From Shewanella marinintestina (GTDB lineage Bacteria > Pseudomonadota > Gammaproteobacteria > Enterobacterales > Shewanellaceae), in the NCBI RefSeq assembly GCF_023283845.1, contig NZ_JAKILC010000011.1:62001-126000 (forward strand): a stretch of DNA of 64,000 bases. The letters are read 5' to 3'. Made by a program: the position numbers and the translations under genes. Shown piece after piece: positions 17,775 through 27,691 of this stretch. The number at the start of each line of letters is the position of its first letter. The stretch's first letter is position 1. The notes beneath the pieces are model-generated. The model saw only the letters and a program-made list of their open reading frames with translations. It was not told where the DNA came from and did no database searches.

Positions 17775-18712
17775 TGATTGCAGGCATTAATACTGACATG
17801 ATTGTTATGGCCATTTGGGGCCTTATTTTTGCAATTTTCGTCATTAAACTATTTCAGTCTATTCGCTTAGTGCCAACTAAATCTGCCTATATCGTAGAGC
17901 GTTTAGGTAAGTATCACTCGACCTTAGATGCAGGCTTCCATGCTTTAGTGCCTTTTGTCGATAAAGTGGCATATATCCATGACCTAAAGGAAGAGACGAT
18001 TGATGTGCCACCGCAAGAATGCTTTTCTTGTGATGAGGTTAATGTAGAAGTCGATGGGGTTATCTATATTTCAGTTATTGACCCAGTTAAGGCGAGTTAC
18101 GGCGTAACTGATTACCGTTATGCAGCAATTCAGTTGGCACAAACTACCACTCGCAGTGTAATTGGTACGTTGGACTTAGACCGTACTTTTGAAGAGCGTG
18201 ATGTGATTAGTGCTAAGGTGGTTGAAGTGCTGGATCAAGCTGGCGCCATGTGGGGCATTCGCGTACACCGTTACGAGATTAAAAACATCACCCCACCAGA
18301 AACGGTTAAAAACGCCATGGAAATGCAGGTAAATGCTGAGCGTGAGCGCCGAGCATTACTGGCCAAAAGTGAGGGTGACAAGCAAAGTAAGATTAATCGT
18401 TCTGAAGGTATTAAGGCCGAAACGATTAACCACTCAGAAGGTGAAATGCAGCGCCGTATTAACGAGGCTGAAGGTAAGGGCGAAGAGATTTTAACTATTG
18501 CTCGAGCGACGGCTGAGTCAATTGAGCGTATGGCAACCGTGATTGCCGCCCCTGGTGGCAAGAACGTGGTGCGCATGCAGTTGGGTGCGCAGTATCTGAA
18601 GCAGCTTGATGGTGTGAGTTCAGGCCAAAGTAAGGTCATTTTGCCAGGCAATATGATGGACTTTGAGTATTGGATGAATAGTATTGGCCTTGAAGAAACG
18701 CCAAAACCATAG
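17774..18712 (+). CDS. SPFH/Band 7 (stomatin-like) protein, second paralog
   Basis: This 312-residue paralog of the preceding gene has the same plan: membrane helix (about 10-27), SPFH domain with VERLGKYHSTLDAGFHALVPFVDKVAYIHDLKEE, and a coiled coil containing SEGEMQRRINEAEGKGEEIL. It differs in a longer non-coiled C-terminal tail (GQSKVILPGNMMDFEYWMNSIGLEETPKP). One base of overlap with its upstream partner suggests that the two are made in fixed ratio. A terminator follows. Confidence 0.92.
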   Translation: MIAGINTDMIVMAIWGLIFAIFVIKLFQSIRLVPTKSAYIVERLGKYHSTLDAGFHALVPFVDKVAYIHDLKEETIDVPPQECFSCDEVNVEVDGVIYISVIDPVKASYGVTDYRYAAIQLAQTTTRSVIGTLDLDRTFEERDVISAKVVEVLDQAGAMWGIRVHRYEIKNITPPETVKNAMEMQVNAERERRALLAKSEGDKQSKINRSEGIKAETINHSEGEMQRRINEAEGKGEEILTIARATAESIERMATVIAAPGGKNVVRMQLGAQYLKQLDGVSSGQSKVILPGNMMDFEYWMNSIGLEETPKP

Positions 18713-18749
18713 GTAATCTTAGGTAGGATGCTTATAGTAAACAGCTTGG

Positions 18750-18784
18750 AAAATGCTAGCAGCGGATGTGCTAGCATTTTTTTT
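18750..18784 (+). terminator. Terminator of the nfeD-SPFH operon
   Basis: AAAATGCTAGCA pairs with TGCTAGCATTTT around GCGGATG, and eight T close the structure. Confidence 0.88.
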
Positions 18785-18841
18785 ACTTATTGGCTAAGCA
18801 AATAGCAGCGTAAGACTAATTAGTACCAACAAGGTGGAACA

Positions 18842-19255
18842 ATGGCATTTGACGATAAATTTCGCTTAAGCAGCCATGCTGTAATTATTAGGCAAGGTGT
18901 TACAGGGCCATGTGTGTTGCTACTTAAAGCAACCTATGGTGATTGCGCTTGGGGTTTACCAGGTGGCGCATTAGAGCCTGGAGAAACCATACATGAAGCT
19001 TTGCAGCGTGAGTGCATAGAAGAACTAGGTGTTGTAGTGAAGGTAAGCTATTTAACTGGGGTTTATTATCATCAAACTTATGACTCACAAGCTTTTATTT
19101 TTTTGTGTGAACTCGAAAATGAAGCTGCTATTAGGCTCAGCGATGAGCATAGTGATTATCAATTTGTGCCACTAGAATCACTTAGCTCTGTACAAAAACA
19201 AAGAGTGCAGGACTGCTTAAATTATGACGGGATAGTGTTAAGCCGTAAATTTTAA
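18842..19255 (+). CDS. Nudix hydrolase
   Basis: This 137-residue protein carries a complete Nudix box at about 40-62, with the spacing G-x5-E-x7-REUxEExGU fulfilled (ending RECIEELGV). This motif binds the metal that hydrolyses nucleoside diphosphates linked to another moiety. The protein has no extra domain, so it could be a housecleaning NTPase or sugar-nucleotide hydrolase. It is convergent with the GGDEF-EAL gene and stands alone on its strand. AAGGTGGAAC precedes the ATG. Confidence 0.88.
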   Translation: MAFDDKFRLSSHAVIIRQGVTGPCVLLLKATYGDCAWGLPGGALEPGETIHEALQRECIEELGVVVKVSYLTGVYYHQTYDSQAFIFLCELENEAAIRLSDEHSDYQFVPLESLSSVQKQRVQDCLNYDGIVLSRKF

Positions 19256-19308
19256 TCCAAAAGCTCTAGAGTATTTAACGTGGAAATAGTAGCGTGAATG
19301 TGTCGATG

Positions 19309-21393
19309 CTAAATCACTGGCACACTATCGGATTCAGCTTTTGCTGCCAGCTTTTGGTGTAGCTCTTTATAGTTTTCGCCAATTAGCAGAAGCTCTTCAA
19401 AAGGGGCGGGTTTACTGATTAAAAAGCCTTGGGCGTAATCGCACATCATAAAGCTCAATTCATCCAACTGCTCTTGAGTTTCAACACCTTCAGCAATGAC
19501 TTGGATCCCAAGTGCATGCGCCATTTCAATCGTCGCAATAATCAACTCATTACTTTTATCGTCTTTGTTCATATCATTGATAAAGCTGCGGTCAATTTTA
19601 AGGATTTTGAAAGGGTAAGTGCGTAAGTAGCTTAGAGACGAATAACCAGTACCAAAATCATCCATAGAGATGCAAAAGCCTGCTTTGCTCAGCTGCATGA
19701 GTGCATCTAAGGTATAAGCGTGTCCGCTTAGTAACACGCCTTCGGTGATCTCAAGTTCTAAATCAGCAGGCTTCATACCTAGTTCTTGTACTTGGTCTTT
19801 AATTGATTGGACTAAATTGGGGTTTCTAAATTGTCTTGGTGATAGGTTAATCGCCACTCTAAAGTGTTCGTCGAAAGTTTTTTGCCAGCTTTGAGCAGCT
19901 TCAAGAGCACGTTTTAAAATAAACGCTCCCATGGGCTCAATCACCCCAGTTTGCTCAGCAATAGGAATAAACTCAGCAGGTGAGACACTGCCTAAAGTAG
20001 GATTATCCCAACGTAATAGTGCTTCTGCCCCCATAATGCTGCCATCGCGAATATCTAACTGAATTTGATAATGCACCGTTAGCTCATTGCGCTCTAAAGC
20101 TCCGTGAATTTGCTCTTCAATCGCTAAGCGGCGTGACACCTCTTTGTTCATGGCGTGGGTAAAGTAAGAATAGGTGTTACGTCCAATACTTTTGGTGTGG
20201 TACATGGCAGAATCAGCGTTACGCAGTAACTCAGATGGGGTTTTACCATCATTAGGGTAAATCGCGATGCCAATGCTGGCGGTCAAAATAAGTTGGCGAT
20301 TATCGATATAAAACGGTTTTCTAAAGCCTGCGATCAGATTCTCAGCGAGTGGTTGAGCATCATTGGCGCTAGAGAGACCATCAAGCAGGATGATAAATTC
20401 ATCTCCACCTAAGCGGCCCACAGTATCTTCAGCTCTGGTGGCTTTGAGTAAGCGCTCTGATGCGGTGATCAGTAGTTGATCACCAGCTTCGTGCCCAAGT
20501 GAATCATTAATCTTTTTAAAGTCATCTAAATCTAGAAAAATCACCGCAATCTTGTTGCCGTTTCTTTCACTGGAGTCAACCAGTTGCTCTAAGCGCTTTA
20601 AAGCTAAAAATCGGTTCGGTAAGTCGGTCAGGGTGTCGTAATGAGCTTGGTGACGAATAAGCGCTTCGGCTTCTAAACGTTCACTATTATCGTAAAAAGA
20701 GATCACCGCCCCCTTGTCTTGATTGGGGAGGTTTAGTGGCTGTGACTTGTATTCAACAGGGAAACTAGTGCCGTCTGCACGCCAAAAAATATCTTCTTTA
20801 ATATCGTGTACGGTGAGATCAATATTGCTGGTAGCAGCGTTCTTATCAATTAACTGCTTTAGATTAGAGTTGAGCAGCATCGAAGGGGTAGCGTAGCCCA
20901 ATAAATAGGCGCATTGCGGATTAGCATAGATACATTTTCCGCGGCTATCTACAGCGTAAACCGCCACAGCTGCGGCGTCTAAAATACTCGATACCAAAGG
21001 GCTATTCTCTATGGGCGGTTCTTGTGAGTAAGATGCTGGGATTTCTTTAGTTAAATGCTCGCTGAGTAACTGAAGTTTAGTCTCGAGTTTAGCTAGGGGG
21101 TCGTACTTATGAGCGGATTTTTCCGTAGTGGTTTTGTGGCTTGTTGGCTGCACAAAGCTTGAGGCTATATGGCTGACCAAATTAGCCAATCGAGATGATT
21201 GATTGCGAAAGTTAAACCAAACAAGGCTAGATATAACAATATTGACGAGCAAAAATATCGGCAGCACCATTTCTACAGAGGGTTGTTTGGCAAAGTGCCC
21301 CAGTAACCAAAAAATCCCAGTAACGAGACTGAGTAAAATAGTGATCAGGCAAAGGTGCCCAGGAGTAATTGAAAAATTTTTGCTAACTTGCAT
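19309..21393 (-). CDS. Membrane PAS-GGDEF-EAL cyclic-di-GMP signalling protein
   Basis: This 694-residue protein has two N-terminal membrane helices (about 12-32 and 43-60). A PAS domain (about 130-240, with VYAVDSRGKCIYANPQCAYLLGY), a GGDEF domain (about 250-410, intact RLGGDEFIILL) and an EAL domain (about 425-675) follow. The EAL domain keeps GAEALLRW, DDFGTGYSSLSYL and VIAEGVET, so both synthesis and hydrolysis of cyclic-di-GMP are possible on motif evidence. The PAS domain may sense a ligand or redox state. A short ORF precedes it by 22 bases on the same strand. Confidence 0.93.
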   Translation of the reverse strand: MQVSKNFSITPGHLCLITILLSLVTGIFWLLGHFAKQPSVEMVLPIFLLVNIVISSLVWFNFRNQSSRLANLVSHIASSFVQPTSHKTTTEKSAHKYDPLAKLETKLQLLSEHLTKEIPASYSQEPPIENSPLVSSILDAAAVAVYAVDSRGKCIYANPQCAYLLGYATPSMLLNSNLKQLIDKNAATSNIDLTVHDIKEDIFWRADGTSFPVEYKSQPLNLPNQDKGAVISFYDNSERLEAEALIRHQAHYDTLTDLPNRFLALKRLEQLVDSSERNGNKIAVIFLDLDDFKKINDSLGHEAGDQLLITASERLLKATRAEDTVGRLGGDEFIILLDGLSSANDAQPLAENLIAGFRKPFYIDNRQLILTASIGIAIYPNDGKTPSELLRNADSAMYHTKSIGRNTYSYFTHAMNKEVSRRLAIEEQIHGALERNELTVHYQIQLDIRDGSIMGAEALLRWDNPTLGSVSPAEFIPIAEQTGVIEPMGAFILKRALEAAQSWQKTFDEHFRVAINLSPRQFRNPNLVQSIKDQVQELGMKPADLELEITEGVLLSGHAYTLDALMQLSKAGFCISMDDFGTGYSSLSYLRTYPFKILKIDRSFINDMNKDDKSNELIIATIEMAHALGIQVIAEGVETQEQLDELSFMMCDYAQGFLISKPAPFEELLLIGENYKELHQKLAAKAESDSVPVI

Positions 21394-21415
21394 CTTGTGG
21401 CTCCTAAAATACTGA

Positions 21416-21610
21416 CTAGATTTTTGTTACCGCAAAAGATGGCAATATTCGCTGCTGAGCCAATTGACGATAAATGGGCTGTACGTAAGCTACCGAAAAG
21501 TGCTGCAGGATAATAACTAAAAGGTAAATGCGCTGAACATGAGGCACAAGATGAGTAATTGGCTTAAAGTGAGTAAATAGAAGACCGAAGAAGAGGTTGA
21601 GATGAATCAT
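21416..21610 (-). CDS. Possible small hydrophobic protein upstream of the GGDEF-EAL gene
   Basis: This 64-codon frame has AAAGGA seven bases before its ATG and ends 22 bases before the GGDEF-EAL start, so it could be the first gene of that transcript. Its product is hydrophobic at the N-terminus (MIHLNLFFGLLF) and basic later. It is not recognised and may be a chance frame or leader peptide. Confidence 0.35.
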   Translation of the reverse strand: MIHLNLFFGLLFTHFKPITHLVPHVQRIYLLVIILQHFSVAYVQPIYRQLAQQRILPSFAVTKI

Positions 21611-21825
21611 ATTTAGTCCTTTAAATATTGAGATATCAAATCCGTTGATAACCTATTTGAGTTAAGTATAGGACTTAAATAGGAAAATAGTAAATCATGC
21701 TAAGGTATACAAAACATCCATTTGAATCATAAGAATATTTTCACTGGTAAAATATATTTTGCTAGTTAGACTCTTGGCTGAAAAGGTTATTCAGCCAGAT
21801 TATTCACCAAGTTTAAGAGCATAAT

Positions 21826-22179
21826 ATGACCATAGAGAGAATTGAAACCGCAGCACGTATGAGCAGAATAGTTAAGCATAACGGCACTATCTATTTATGC
21901 GGTCAGGTGGCGAAAGATGCCGAGCAAGATATTACTGAGCAAACACGGACCATGCTTGAAAAAGTTGATGCTCTACTAGAGCAAGCTGGCAGTGATAGGG
22001 AGCATATCTTGTCGGCAACTATCTATATAAAAGACATGCAGTATTTTGCTGAAATGAATGCAGTTTGGGATGCATGGGTACCAACAGGTTTTGCGCCTGC
22101 TCGTGCTTGCGTTGCAGCAAAAATGGCTCGTGAAGCCCTATTAGTTGAGATTTCAGTAGTAGCGGCTGAGAAAGTATAA
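21826..22179 (+). CDS. RidA-like (YjgF/YER057c/UK114) family protein, YoaB-type
   Basis: This 117-residue protein matches the shorter YoaB-like branch of the RidA superfamily: [28 protein letters not shown] at the start, then [22 protein letters not shown] and a conserved [18 protein letters not shown]. The arginine in PARACV corresponds to the carboxylate-binding arginine of RidA, which hydrolyses reactive enamines and imines. Members form trimers. Whether this branch has the same deaminase activity is unproven. Confidence 0.88.
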   Translation: MTIERIETAARMSRIVKHNGTIYLCGQVAKDAEQDITEQTRTMLEKVDALLEQAGSDREHILSATIYIKDMQYFAEMNAVWDAWVPTGFAPARACVAAKMAREALLVEISVVAAEKV

Positions 22180-22294
22180 TTTCTGCTTGCTGTACAGATA
22201 AGAGGTAGCGTACTAAGCGTTATCTCTTTGGCTTATTCTACCCTCTCTTTCTTTGCATCTGTTATACTGCCCGCCTGATTTTTTGGAGGCAATA

Positions 22295-24460
22295 ATGGAC
22301 GTATCTTCTTTACTCGACGGCCTAAATGATAAGCAGCGCGAAGCTGTTGGTGCACCGCAATCTAGCATGTTAGTGCTGGCAGGTGCGGGTAGTGGTAAAA
22401 CTCGAGTGTTAACCCACAGAATCGCGTGGTTAATGCAGGTTGAACAGCAAAGCCCATATGCCATTTTGGCGGTAACCTTTACCAATAAAGCGGCAAAGGA
22501 GATGCGCGAGCGTGTTGAGAAAGTGGCTGGTGGTAATATGAGCCGCATGTGGATAGGGACTTTCCACGGTTTAGCCCATCGTTTGCTACGCACTCACTAT
22601 AAAGATGCTAATCTGCCTGAAAGCTTCCAAATTTTAGACTCTGATGATCAGCTGCGTCTAATCAAGCGTATTTTAAAAAGCCTTAACTTGGATGAGAAAC
22701 AATATCCACCAAGACAAGCGCAAGGCTACATCAATGGTAAGAAAGACTTAGGGCTACGCCCATCACATATTGATGCTGGCGGGTTTCCTATTGAGCAAAA
22801 TTTACTGAAGATTTATCAAATCTATCAAGATTCATGCGACCGCGCTGGTCTAGTGGATTTTGCTGAGATTTTGCTTCGAGCCCATGAACTGTGGCTTAAC
22901 AAACCGCATATTCTGGATCATTACCAAGACAGATTTAAGCATATCTTGGTGGACGAGTTCCAAGATACCAACGCCATTCAGTATGCGTGGATCCGAGTAC
23001 TTGCTGGCTCAACAGCCAATGTGATGATTGTTGGTGATGATGACCAGTCTATTTACGGCTGGCGTGGTGCACAGGTAGAGAATTTGCATAAGTTTTTAGC
23101 CGACTTCCCAGCAGCACAAACTATTAGACTAGAGCAGAACTACCGCTCTAGCGGCAATATTCTAAATGCCTCAAATGAGCTGATTGCTAATAACCCAGAC
23201 CGTATGGGTAAAAAGCTGTGGACCGACGATAAAGACGGTGAGCCAATTGGTCTTTACTGTGCCTTTAATGAGATGGATGAAGCACGCTTTATCGTTGGCC
23301 GTATCACCGACTGGCAAGATGAAGGTGGCAAGTTAGAAGATTGTGCTATTTTATATCGTTCTAACGCGCAGTCACGTGTACTGGAAGAAGCCCTATTACA
23401 TAAAGGTATCGCTTACCGCATCTATGGCGGTCTACGCTTCTTCGAGCGCCAAGAGATTAAAGATGCAATGGGTTATTTGCGTCTAATCAATAACAAGAAT
23501 GACGATGCGGCTTTTGAGCGTGTGGTGAATACCCCAACCCGTGGTATTGGCGATCGTACCTTAGACATCATTCGCACAACGGCACGTCAGCAAGAAATGA
23601 CTTTGTGGGAAGCGAGTGTTCGCTTACTCGAAGAGAAAGTCCTCGCAGGTCGTGCTGCAAAAGCTGTACGTGGCTTTATGGATTTGATTATTGCCATGCG
23701 TATGGATACTGATGAGCAATCTCTGCACCGCATGACAGATCATGTGATCCAAACGTCAGGTCTAAAGGCCATGTACGAAGCGGAGAAGAGCGAAAAGGCG
23801 CGCGCTCGTGTAGAGAACTTAGAAGAGTTAGTGACCGCTGCACGTAGCTTTGTGATGCCAGAAGAAATTGAGGATATGGGCGAGCTGAATGCTTTCTTGT
23901 CTCATGCAGCATTAGAAGCCGGCGAAGGTCAGGCGGATGAGTTTACCGATGCGGTACAGCTAATGACACTGCACTCGGCAAAGGGCCTTGAGTTCCCAAT
24001 GGTATTTATGGCTGGTGTCGAAGAAGGGTTATTCCCAAGCCAAATGGCCATAGATGAAGGTGATCGCCTCGATGAAGAGCGTCGCCTTTGTTATGTGGGT
24101 ATGACTCGAGCGATGCAAAAGCTGTATATCACTTATGCTGAATCGCGTCGTATCTATGGCCGTGAAAGCTTTGCTAGACCATCGCGTTTTGTTAAAGAGA
24201 TCCCAGAGCAGTATGTGCAAGAGATCCGTATGCGTACTCAGGTTTCTGCGCCTGCAGTGAGTAGTCGCTTTAGCAAACAAGATGATGCTTTTAATGATTC
24301 AGGCTTTAAGATTGGCCAACGTGTGATGCATCCTAAGTTTGGTGAAGGTACTGTGACTAATTACGAAGGCAGCGGTGCACAGGCACGTATTCAGGTTAAC
24401 TTTTTCGATGTCGGTAGTAAGTGGTTAGTGATCGCTTACGCTCGCTTAGAAAAAGTGTAA
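22295..24460 (+). CDS. uvrD: DNA helicase II
   Basis: This 721-residue SF1A helicase follows E. coli UvrD from its first residues (MDVSSLLDGLNDKQREAV). It has Walker A AGAGSGKT at 29-36, motif Ia AVTFTNKAAKEMRERV, motif II VDEFQDTN, motif III DDDQSIYGWRGA, motif IV QNYRSS, motif V LHSAKGLEFPMVFMAG and motif VI YVGMTRA. The C-terminal Tudor-like domain (GQRVMHPKFGEGTVTNYEG) is intact. It unwinds DNA in nucleotide excision and mismatch repair. A longer frame exists upstream, but GGAGG five bases before this ATG decides the start. No clear LexA box was seen. Confidence 0.96.
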   Translation: MDVSSLLDGLNDKQREAVGAPQSSMLVLAGAGSGKTRVLTHRIAWLMQVEQQSPYAILAVTFTNKAAKEMRERVEKVAGGNMSRMWIGTFHGLAHRLLRTHYKDANLPESFQILDSDDQLRLIKRILKSLNLDEKQYPPRQAQGYINGKKDLGLRPSHIDAGGFPIEQNLLKIYQIYQDSCDRAGLVDFAEILLRAHELWLNKPHILDHYQDRFKHILVDEFQDTNAIQYAWIRVLAGSTANVMIVGDDDQSIYGWRGAQVENLHKFLADFPAAQTIRLEQNYRSSGNILNASNELIANNPDRMGKKLWTDDKDGEPIGLYCAFNEMDEARFIVGRITDWQDEGGKLEDCAILYRSNAQSRVLEEALLHKGIAYRIYGGLRFFERQEIKDAMGYLRLINNKNDDAAFERVVNTPTRGIGDRTLDIIRTTARQQEMTLWEASVRLLEEKVLAGRAAKAVRGFMDLIIAMRMDTDEQSLHRMTDHVIQTSGLKAMYEAEKSEKARARVENLEELVTAARSFVMPEEIEDMGELNAFLSHAALEAGEGQADEFTDAVQLMTLHSAKGLEFPMVFMAGVEEGLFPSQMAIDEGDRLDEERRLCYVGMTRAMQKLYITYAESRRIYGRESFARPSRFVKEIPEQYVQEIRMRTQVSAPAVSSRFSKQDDAFNDSGFKIGQRVMHPKFGEGTVTNYEGSGAQARIQVNFFDVGSKWLVIAYARLEKV

Positions 24461-24519
24461 CTTGGCTAAGCAGATATAGATAACCGCTTGGGTATTATCT
24501 GATTAACCCCCTTCAATTT

Positions 24520-24551
24520 AAGGCTGAGCACTATGCTCGGCCTTATTTTTT
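24520..24551 (+). terminator. Terminator after uvrD
   Basis: AAGGCTGAGCA pairs with TGCTCGGCCTT with one wobble, followed by ATTTTTT. Confidence 0.85.
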
Positions 24552-24667
24552 AGCACATAAAGCAAGCAGTAATTTTATTTATCTCAATACTGGTTGAATA
24601 CTGTTACAGCTCAGTCATAATGCGGTTACAAAACTAAAGGCCGAAGACGTTGTAGGAGAGCCTAATC

Positions 24668-25534
24668 ATGAATTTAAGGGATAAACTAGACGTTTATATG
24701 CGACTTGCGCGTATGGACCGTCCCATTGGTACCTTGTTATTAATGTGGCCATGTTTGATGGCGCTAACTTTTGCCGCTGGTGGCTTGCCTGATCTTAAAG
24801 TGTTTATTATTTTTGTTATCGGCGTATTTGCGATGCGAGCTTGCGGCTGCATTATTAACGACTATGCAGATAGAGATCTTGACGCCCACGTAGAGCGCAC
24901 TAAAGCCCGGCCGCTAGCTAGCGGTGAGATCTCCAGTAAAGAAGCCTTATTACTGTTTTTAGTTGTCGCCTTGTTTTCATTTGGCCTAGTGCTGATGCTG
25001 AACCCGCTAGTGGTACAGTTGTCGGTTGTTGGTATTATTCTTACTATTATTTACCCTTTCACCAAACGCTATACCAATATGCCGCAGATGTTTTTAGGCA
25101 CAGTATGGAGTTGGTCAATCCCTATGGCTTATGCGGCGCAAACTGGTACTGTTCCGGTTGAGGCTTGGTGGCTATTTGCGGCTAACTGGTGTTGGACGGT
25201 GGCGTACGACACCATGTACGCCATGGTTGATAGAGACGATGATTTAAAGGTGGGGATTAAGTCTACTGCGATTCTATTTGGCCGATATGACAGACATATC
25301 ATCGGCGCATTTCAGCTAGCTGCGTTAGGCTGCTTAATTGCAGCGGGTCTAGTGGCGGGCAGAGGTGAAATTTATGGTTTAGGTATTTTGGCCTTTATCG
25401 GTTTCGCTTTGTACCAACAAAAACTCATTTTTTCTAGAGAGAGAGCGGCCTGTTTTAAGGCCTTTCTCAATAATAATTGGGCCGGCTTTGTTTTATTTAG
25501 CGCGCTAACTTTAGATTACTTGCTCTTAGGCTAA
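24668..25534 (+). CDS. ubiA: 4-hydroxybenzoate polyprenyltransferase
   Basis: This 288-residue membrane enzyme transfers an octaprenyl chain to 4-hydroxybenzoate in ubiquinone synthesis. It has the first Asp-rich motif [23 protein letters not shown] and the second [16 protein letters not shown], which bind the magnesium-diphosphate. It has eight or nine membrane helices and the usual family length. AGGAG precedes the ATG. There is no ubiC beside it. Confidence 0.95.
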   Translation: MNLRDKLDVYMRLARMDRPIGTLLLMWPCLMALTFAAGGLPDLKVFIIFVIGVFAMRACGCIINDYADRDLDAHVERTKARPLASGEISSKEALLLFLVVALFSFGLVLMLNPLVVQLSVVGIILTIIYPFTKRYTNMPQMFLGTVWSWSIPMAYAAQTGTVPVEAWWLFAANWCWTVAYDTMYAMVDRDDDLKVGIKSTAILFGRYDRHIIGAFQLAALGCLIAAGLVAGRGEIYGLGILAFIGFALYQQKLIFSRERAACFKAFLNNNWAGFVLFSALTLDYLLLG

Positions 25535-25620
25535 CTTTAAATAATTAGCAGTGAAGTTTGGTTATAAAATACTGAGCCCATTAATTAATTATTTGAAATA
25601 ATGCTCAAAAAATAAATATA

Positions 25621-25649
25621 AAACGCCTTCATTGAGAGGCGTTTTTTTA
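25621..25649 (+). terminator. Terminator after ubiA
   Basis: AAACGCCT pairs with AGGCGTTT around TCATTGAG, followed by a run of T. Confidence 0.85.
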
Positions 25650-25892
25650 TGCCTGCTGCAGTACTTTCGCCTCACATTGTCTGGCGCTCACTCCCGCTTT
25701 TATATTCCTGACTATACTTAGTACGACTTAACTTTTTTGCTAACCGTTATTGATATGAAGGATCATGGAAATGACATCTTGGTTAGTTAGTTTATTAAGT
25801 ATAAGTACCGAAAGGCTGAAGCAAACGCGTCGATTATTGGTCGATAGAGCTTCTATAAGCAACAAATGGATTTGGTCGCTGCGGAGGGATTT

Positions 25893-26417
25893 ATGTCATC
25901 ATGGAATACGGCTTTTGAAGCCGGACAATGGGCAGATTATGAGTTAGCTTTATTGCTAATGACCACTGCCATCTTACTTATTTGGTTACTAATTTGTCGC
26001 TTTAAGCCCCAGGGTTTTATTCGTTGTAGTGTTGCGGTTATCTGCTGCGTGGTGCTAAGTGGTTTGTGTTTAACGAGTCGGGTCGATGCATTGCAATTAA
26101 GCTCCATATTGAGCAGGGGGCAGAATATTGAAGTGCTAGACGGTCACTACCGCTATGGCGAGTATCACTTTCCTCATAACTCGGCGCACGGCGTAGATTT
26201 TCGTGAAATACACATAGGTAAGCGGATGTTAAAGCTCTACCACAGTGGTTATTTGCAGCATAGCCGATGTTATCGCGATTTTTATAACAGCAACCACTTT
26301 GGTGACAATGTTCAATTGCGTTTATACATACATTGGTATGAACACGAATTCGTGCATAGGAGTAACAAGGTCGTGATTAAAACTCCCTGTATATTAAAAA
26401 TTGAGCAGGCAGTTTAA
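25893..26417 (+). CDS. Membrane protein of unknown function
   Basis: This 174-residue product has two N-terminal membrane helices (about 19-36 and 42-63), then a soluble, probably periplasmic, domain of about 110 residues rich in His and Tyr (SGYLQHSRCYRDFYNSNHFGD and IHWYEHEFVHRSNK). No family is recognised. GGAGG five bases before this ATG decides the start over an ATG 27 bases upstream. A 60-codon frame at 25765-25947 overlaps its beginning and is more likely chance. It is convergent with the esterase gene. Confidence 0.6.
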   Translation: MSSWNTAFEAGQWADYELALLLMTTAILLIWLLICRFKPQGFIRCSVAVICCVVLSGLCLTSRVDALQLSSILSRGQNIEVLDGHYRYGEYHFPHNSAHGVDFREIHIGKRMLKLYHSGYLQHSRCYRDFYNSNHFGDNVQLRLYIHWYEHEFVHRSNKVVIKTPCILKIEQAV

Positions 26418-26457
26418 GCCGTCAGCTGAGTGCCATTTAAGATTAAATAATCCAGAT

Positions 26458-27474
26458 TTAAAACTTTTCCATCGTAGAGCGTGCTTGTTCGGTACGCTTG
26501 CTGTTTTGTTTACTATGACTATTCAGACTAATCGTTTTTGGCTGGCTCTTGCCTCTTTGCGTGTTGAATAGCCAGTCCATGCCATGAATTGCTGTAGTGG
26601 CAAATGCTGTGGCATGATGAGCTTCATTAATCAGCAAAATCTTACTGTTCAAAGTGCCTGTTTGAGCCTGAGTTAAGCTGCTCAGCAACGAAGAAAACCG
26701 CTGCGCATCCCCAACCATATCAAACTCAGAACTGCCGCCTCTGCCGTTGTGCTCTAGTGCGCCAATACCTACAAATACATTGGCATTTAGTTTTGCTAGC
26801 TGCTGCTTATTATTTTCAAACTGTTCGAGCAACACCTGTTGCTGCCACCAAAAAGAGGGGCTTCCAAGCAGGTAATTGGTAAATAATGCCGGTTGCTTTA
26901 ATAAAACATAGGCACCAAAAAGTCCGCCTAACGAGTTGCCTACATAGGTACGTTGAGAGGGATCAGTTCGGTAGTTTTGCTCAATATAAGGGATAACTTT
27001 ATTTTGTAGAAAACCGAGATGTCTGTCGGCACCACCGGTTACTTTATGCCAACGTTTGTCTACTGTCGGTGTGTAATCTCTCACACGGCTGCTGTCACCT
27101 TGCATACCTAATTCCCAAGATATCCCGACGATAATGGTGGGGGCCATCTGTTTTGAGTTCATTGGGAAACGCGTCACTCCTGACATTATCTGAAAGGTAT
27201 ACATCGCATCCGTAAGATACACTACTGGGTAATCAGTCTCGCGATTAGCAGAAGATTTATAGCCTTTAGGAAGTTTGATATACAGCTTATAGGTGCGCTC
27301 ATTATCCTTGATTTTTACGGTATGACTACGAGGGATATGGAACGGACTATTGTGCTGCACAGTCGCTTCGATAATGTGTTTATTTGCCATGCTTTTGGTA
27401 GGAAAAACGCTTGCCAATAAGATGGTGCAAAGCATGATTTTTAGTAAAGAGGCACAGTAATTAAGAGATGTCAT
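26458..27474 (-). CDS. Secreted alpha/beta-hydrolase of the esterase family (PF00756-like)
   Basis: This 338-residue protein has an N-terminal signal (hydrophobic stretch ending PTKSMA near residue 30). The domain belongs to the Fes/IroE/esterase D type: YPVVYLTDAMYTF is the first core strand, YVGNSLGGLFGAYVLLKQPALF holds the nucleophile in G-N-S-L-G-G, and EAHHATAF carries the likely catalytic histidine. It may cleave ester bonds of a siderophore or other small ester in the periplasm, but no siderophore genes are nearby. The last 30 residues (SQPKTISLNSHSKQNSKRTE) look disordered. Confidence 0.82.
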   Translation of the reverse strand: MTSLNYCASLLKIMLCTILLASVFPTKSMANKHIIEATVQHNSPFHIPRSHTVKIKDNERTYKLYIKLPKGYKSSANRETDYPVVYLTDAMYTFQIMSGVTRFPMNSKQMAPTIIVGISWELGMQGDSSRVRDYTPTVDKRWHKVTGGADRHLGFLQNKVIPYIEQNYRTDPSQRTYVGNSLGGLFGAYVLLKQPALFTNYLLGSPSFWWQQQVLLEQFENNKQQLAKLNANVFVGIGALEHNGRGGSSEFDMVGDAQRFSSLLSSLTQAQTGTLNSKILLINEAHHATAFATTAIHGMDWLFNTQRGKSQPKTISLNSHSKQNSKRTEQARSTMEKF

Positions 27475-27691
27475 AGTCGGCTCTACTTATCCATAAATTA
27501 TGGAGATATTTTAACCTTAGCTAGGGAGTGATTCCCATATATTTAGTTGCAAAAGCAATCATGTTTTGAATTAAAGTTAGTTGGTTGATTGCACCACTAA
27601 GGGCTAAATTTTAGCCTTAGGGCTTGTTTTGTTCCTGTAAGGTCACTATATCTGTTGTTACATAAGCTTAACAAGTCTCAAGGATTAGAGA

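Noticed and set aside
22180-22294. Possible LexA box before uvrD
   Set aside because: A CTG to CAG pair is present but with nine bases between, not ten, and the core is not the consensus.
25765-25947. 60-codon frame overlapping the start of the unknown membrane protein
   Set aside because: It overlaps a better gene with a strong GGAGG site, and its residue mix is not protein-like. A leader peptide cannot be excluded.
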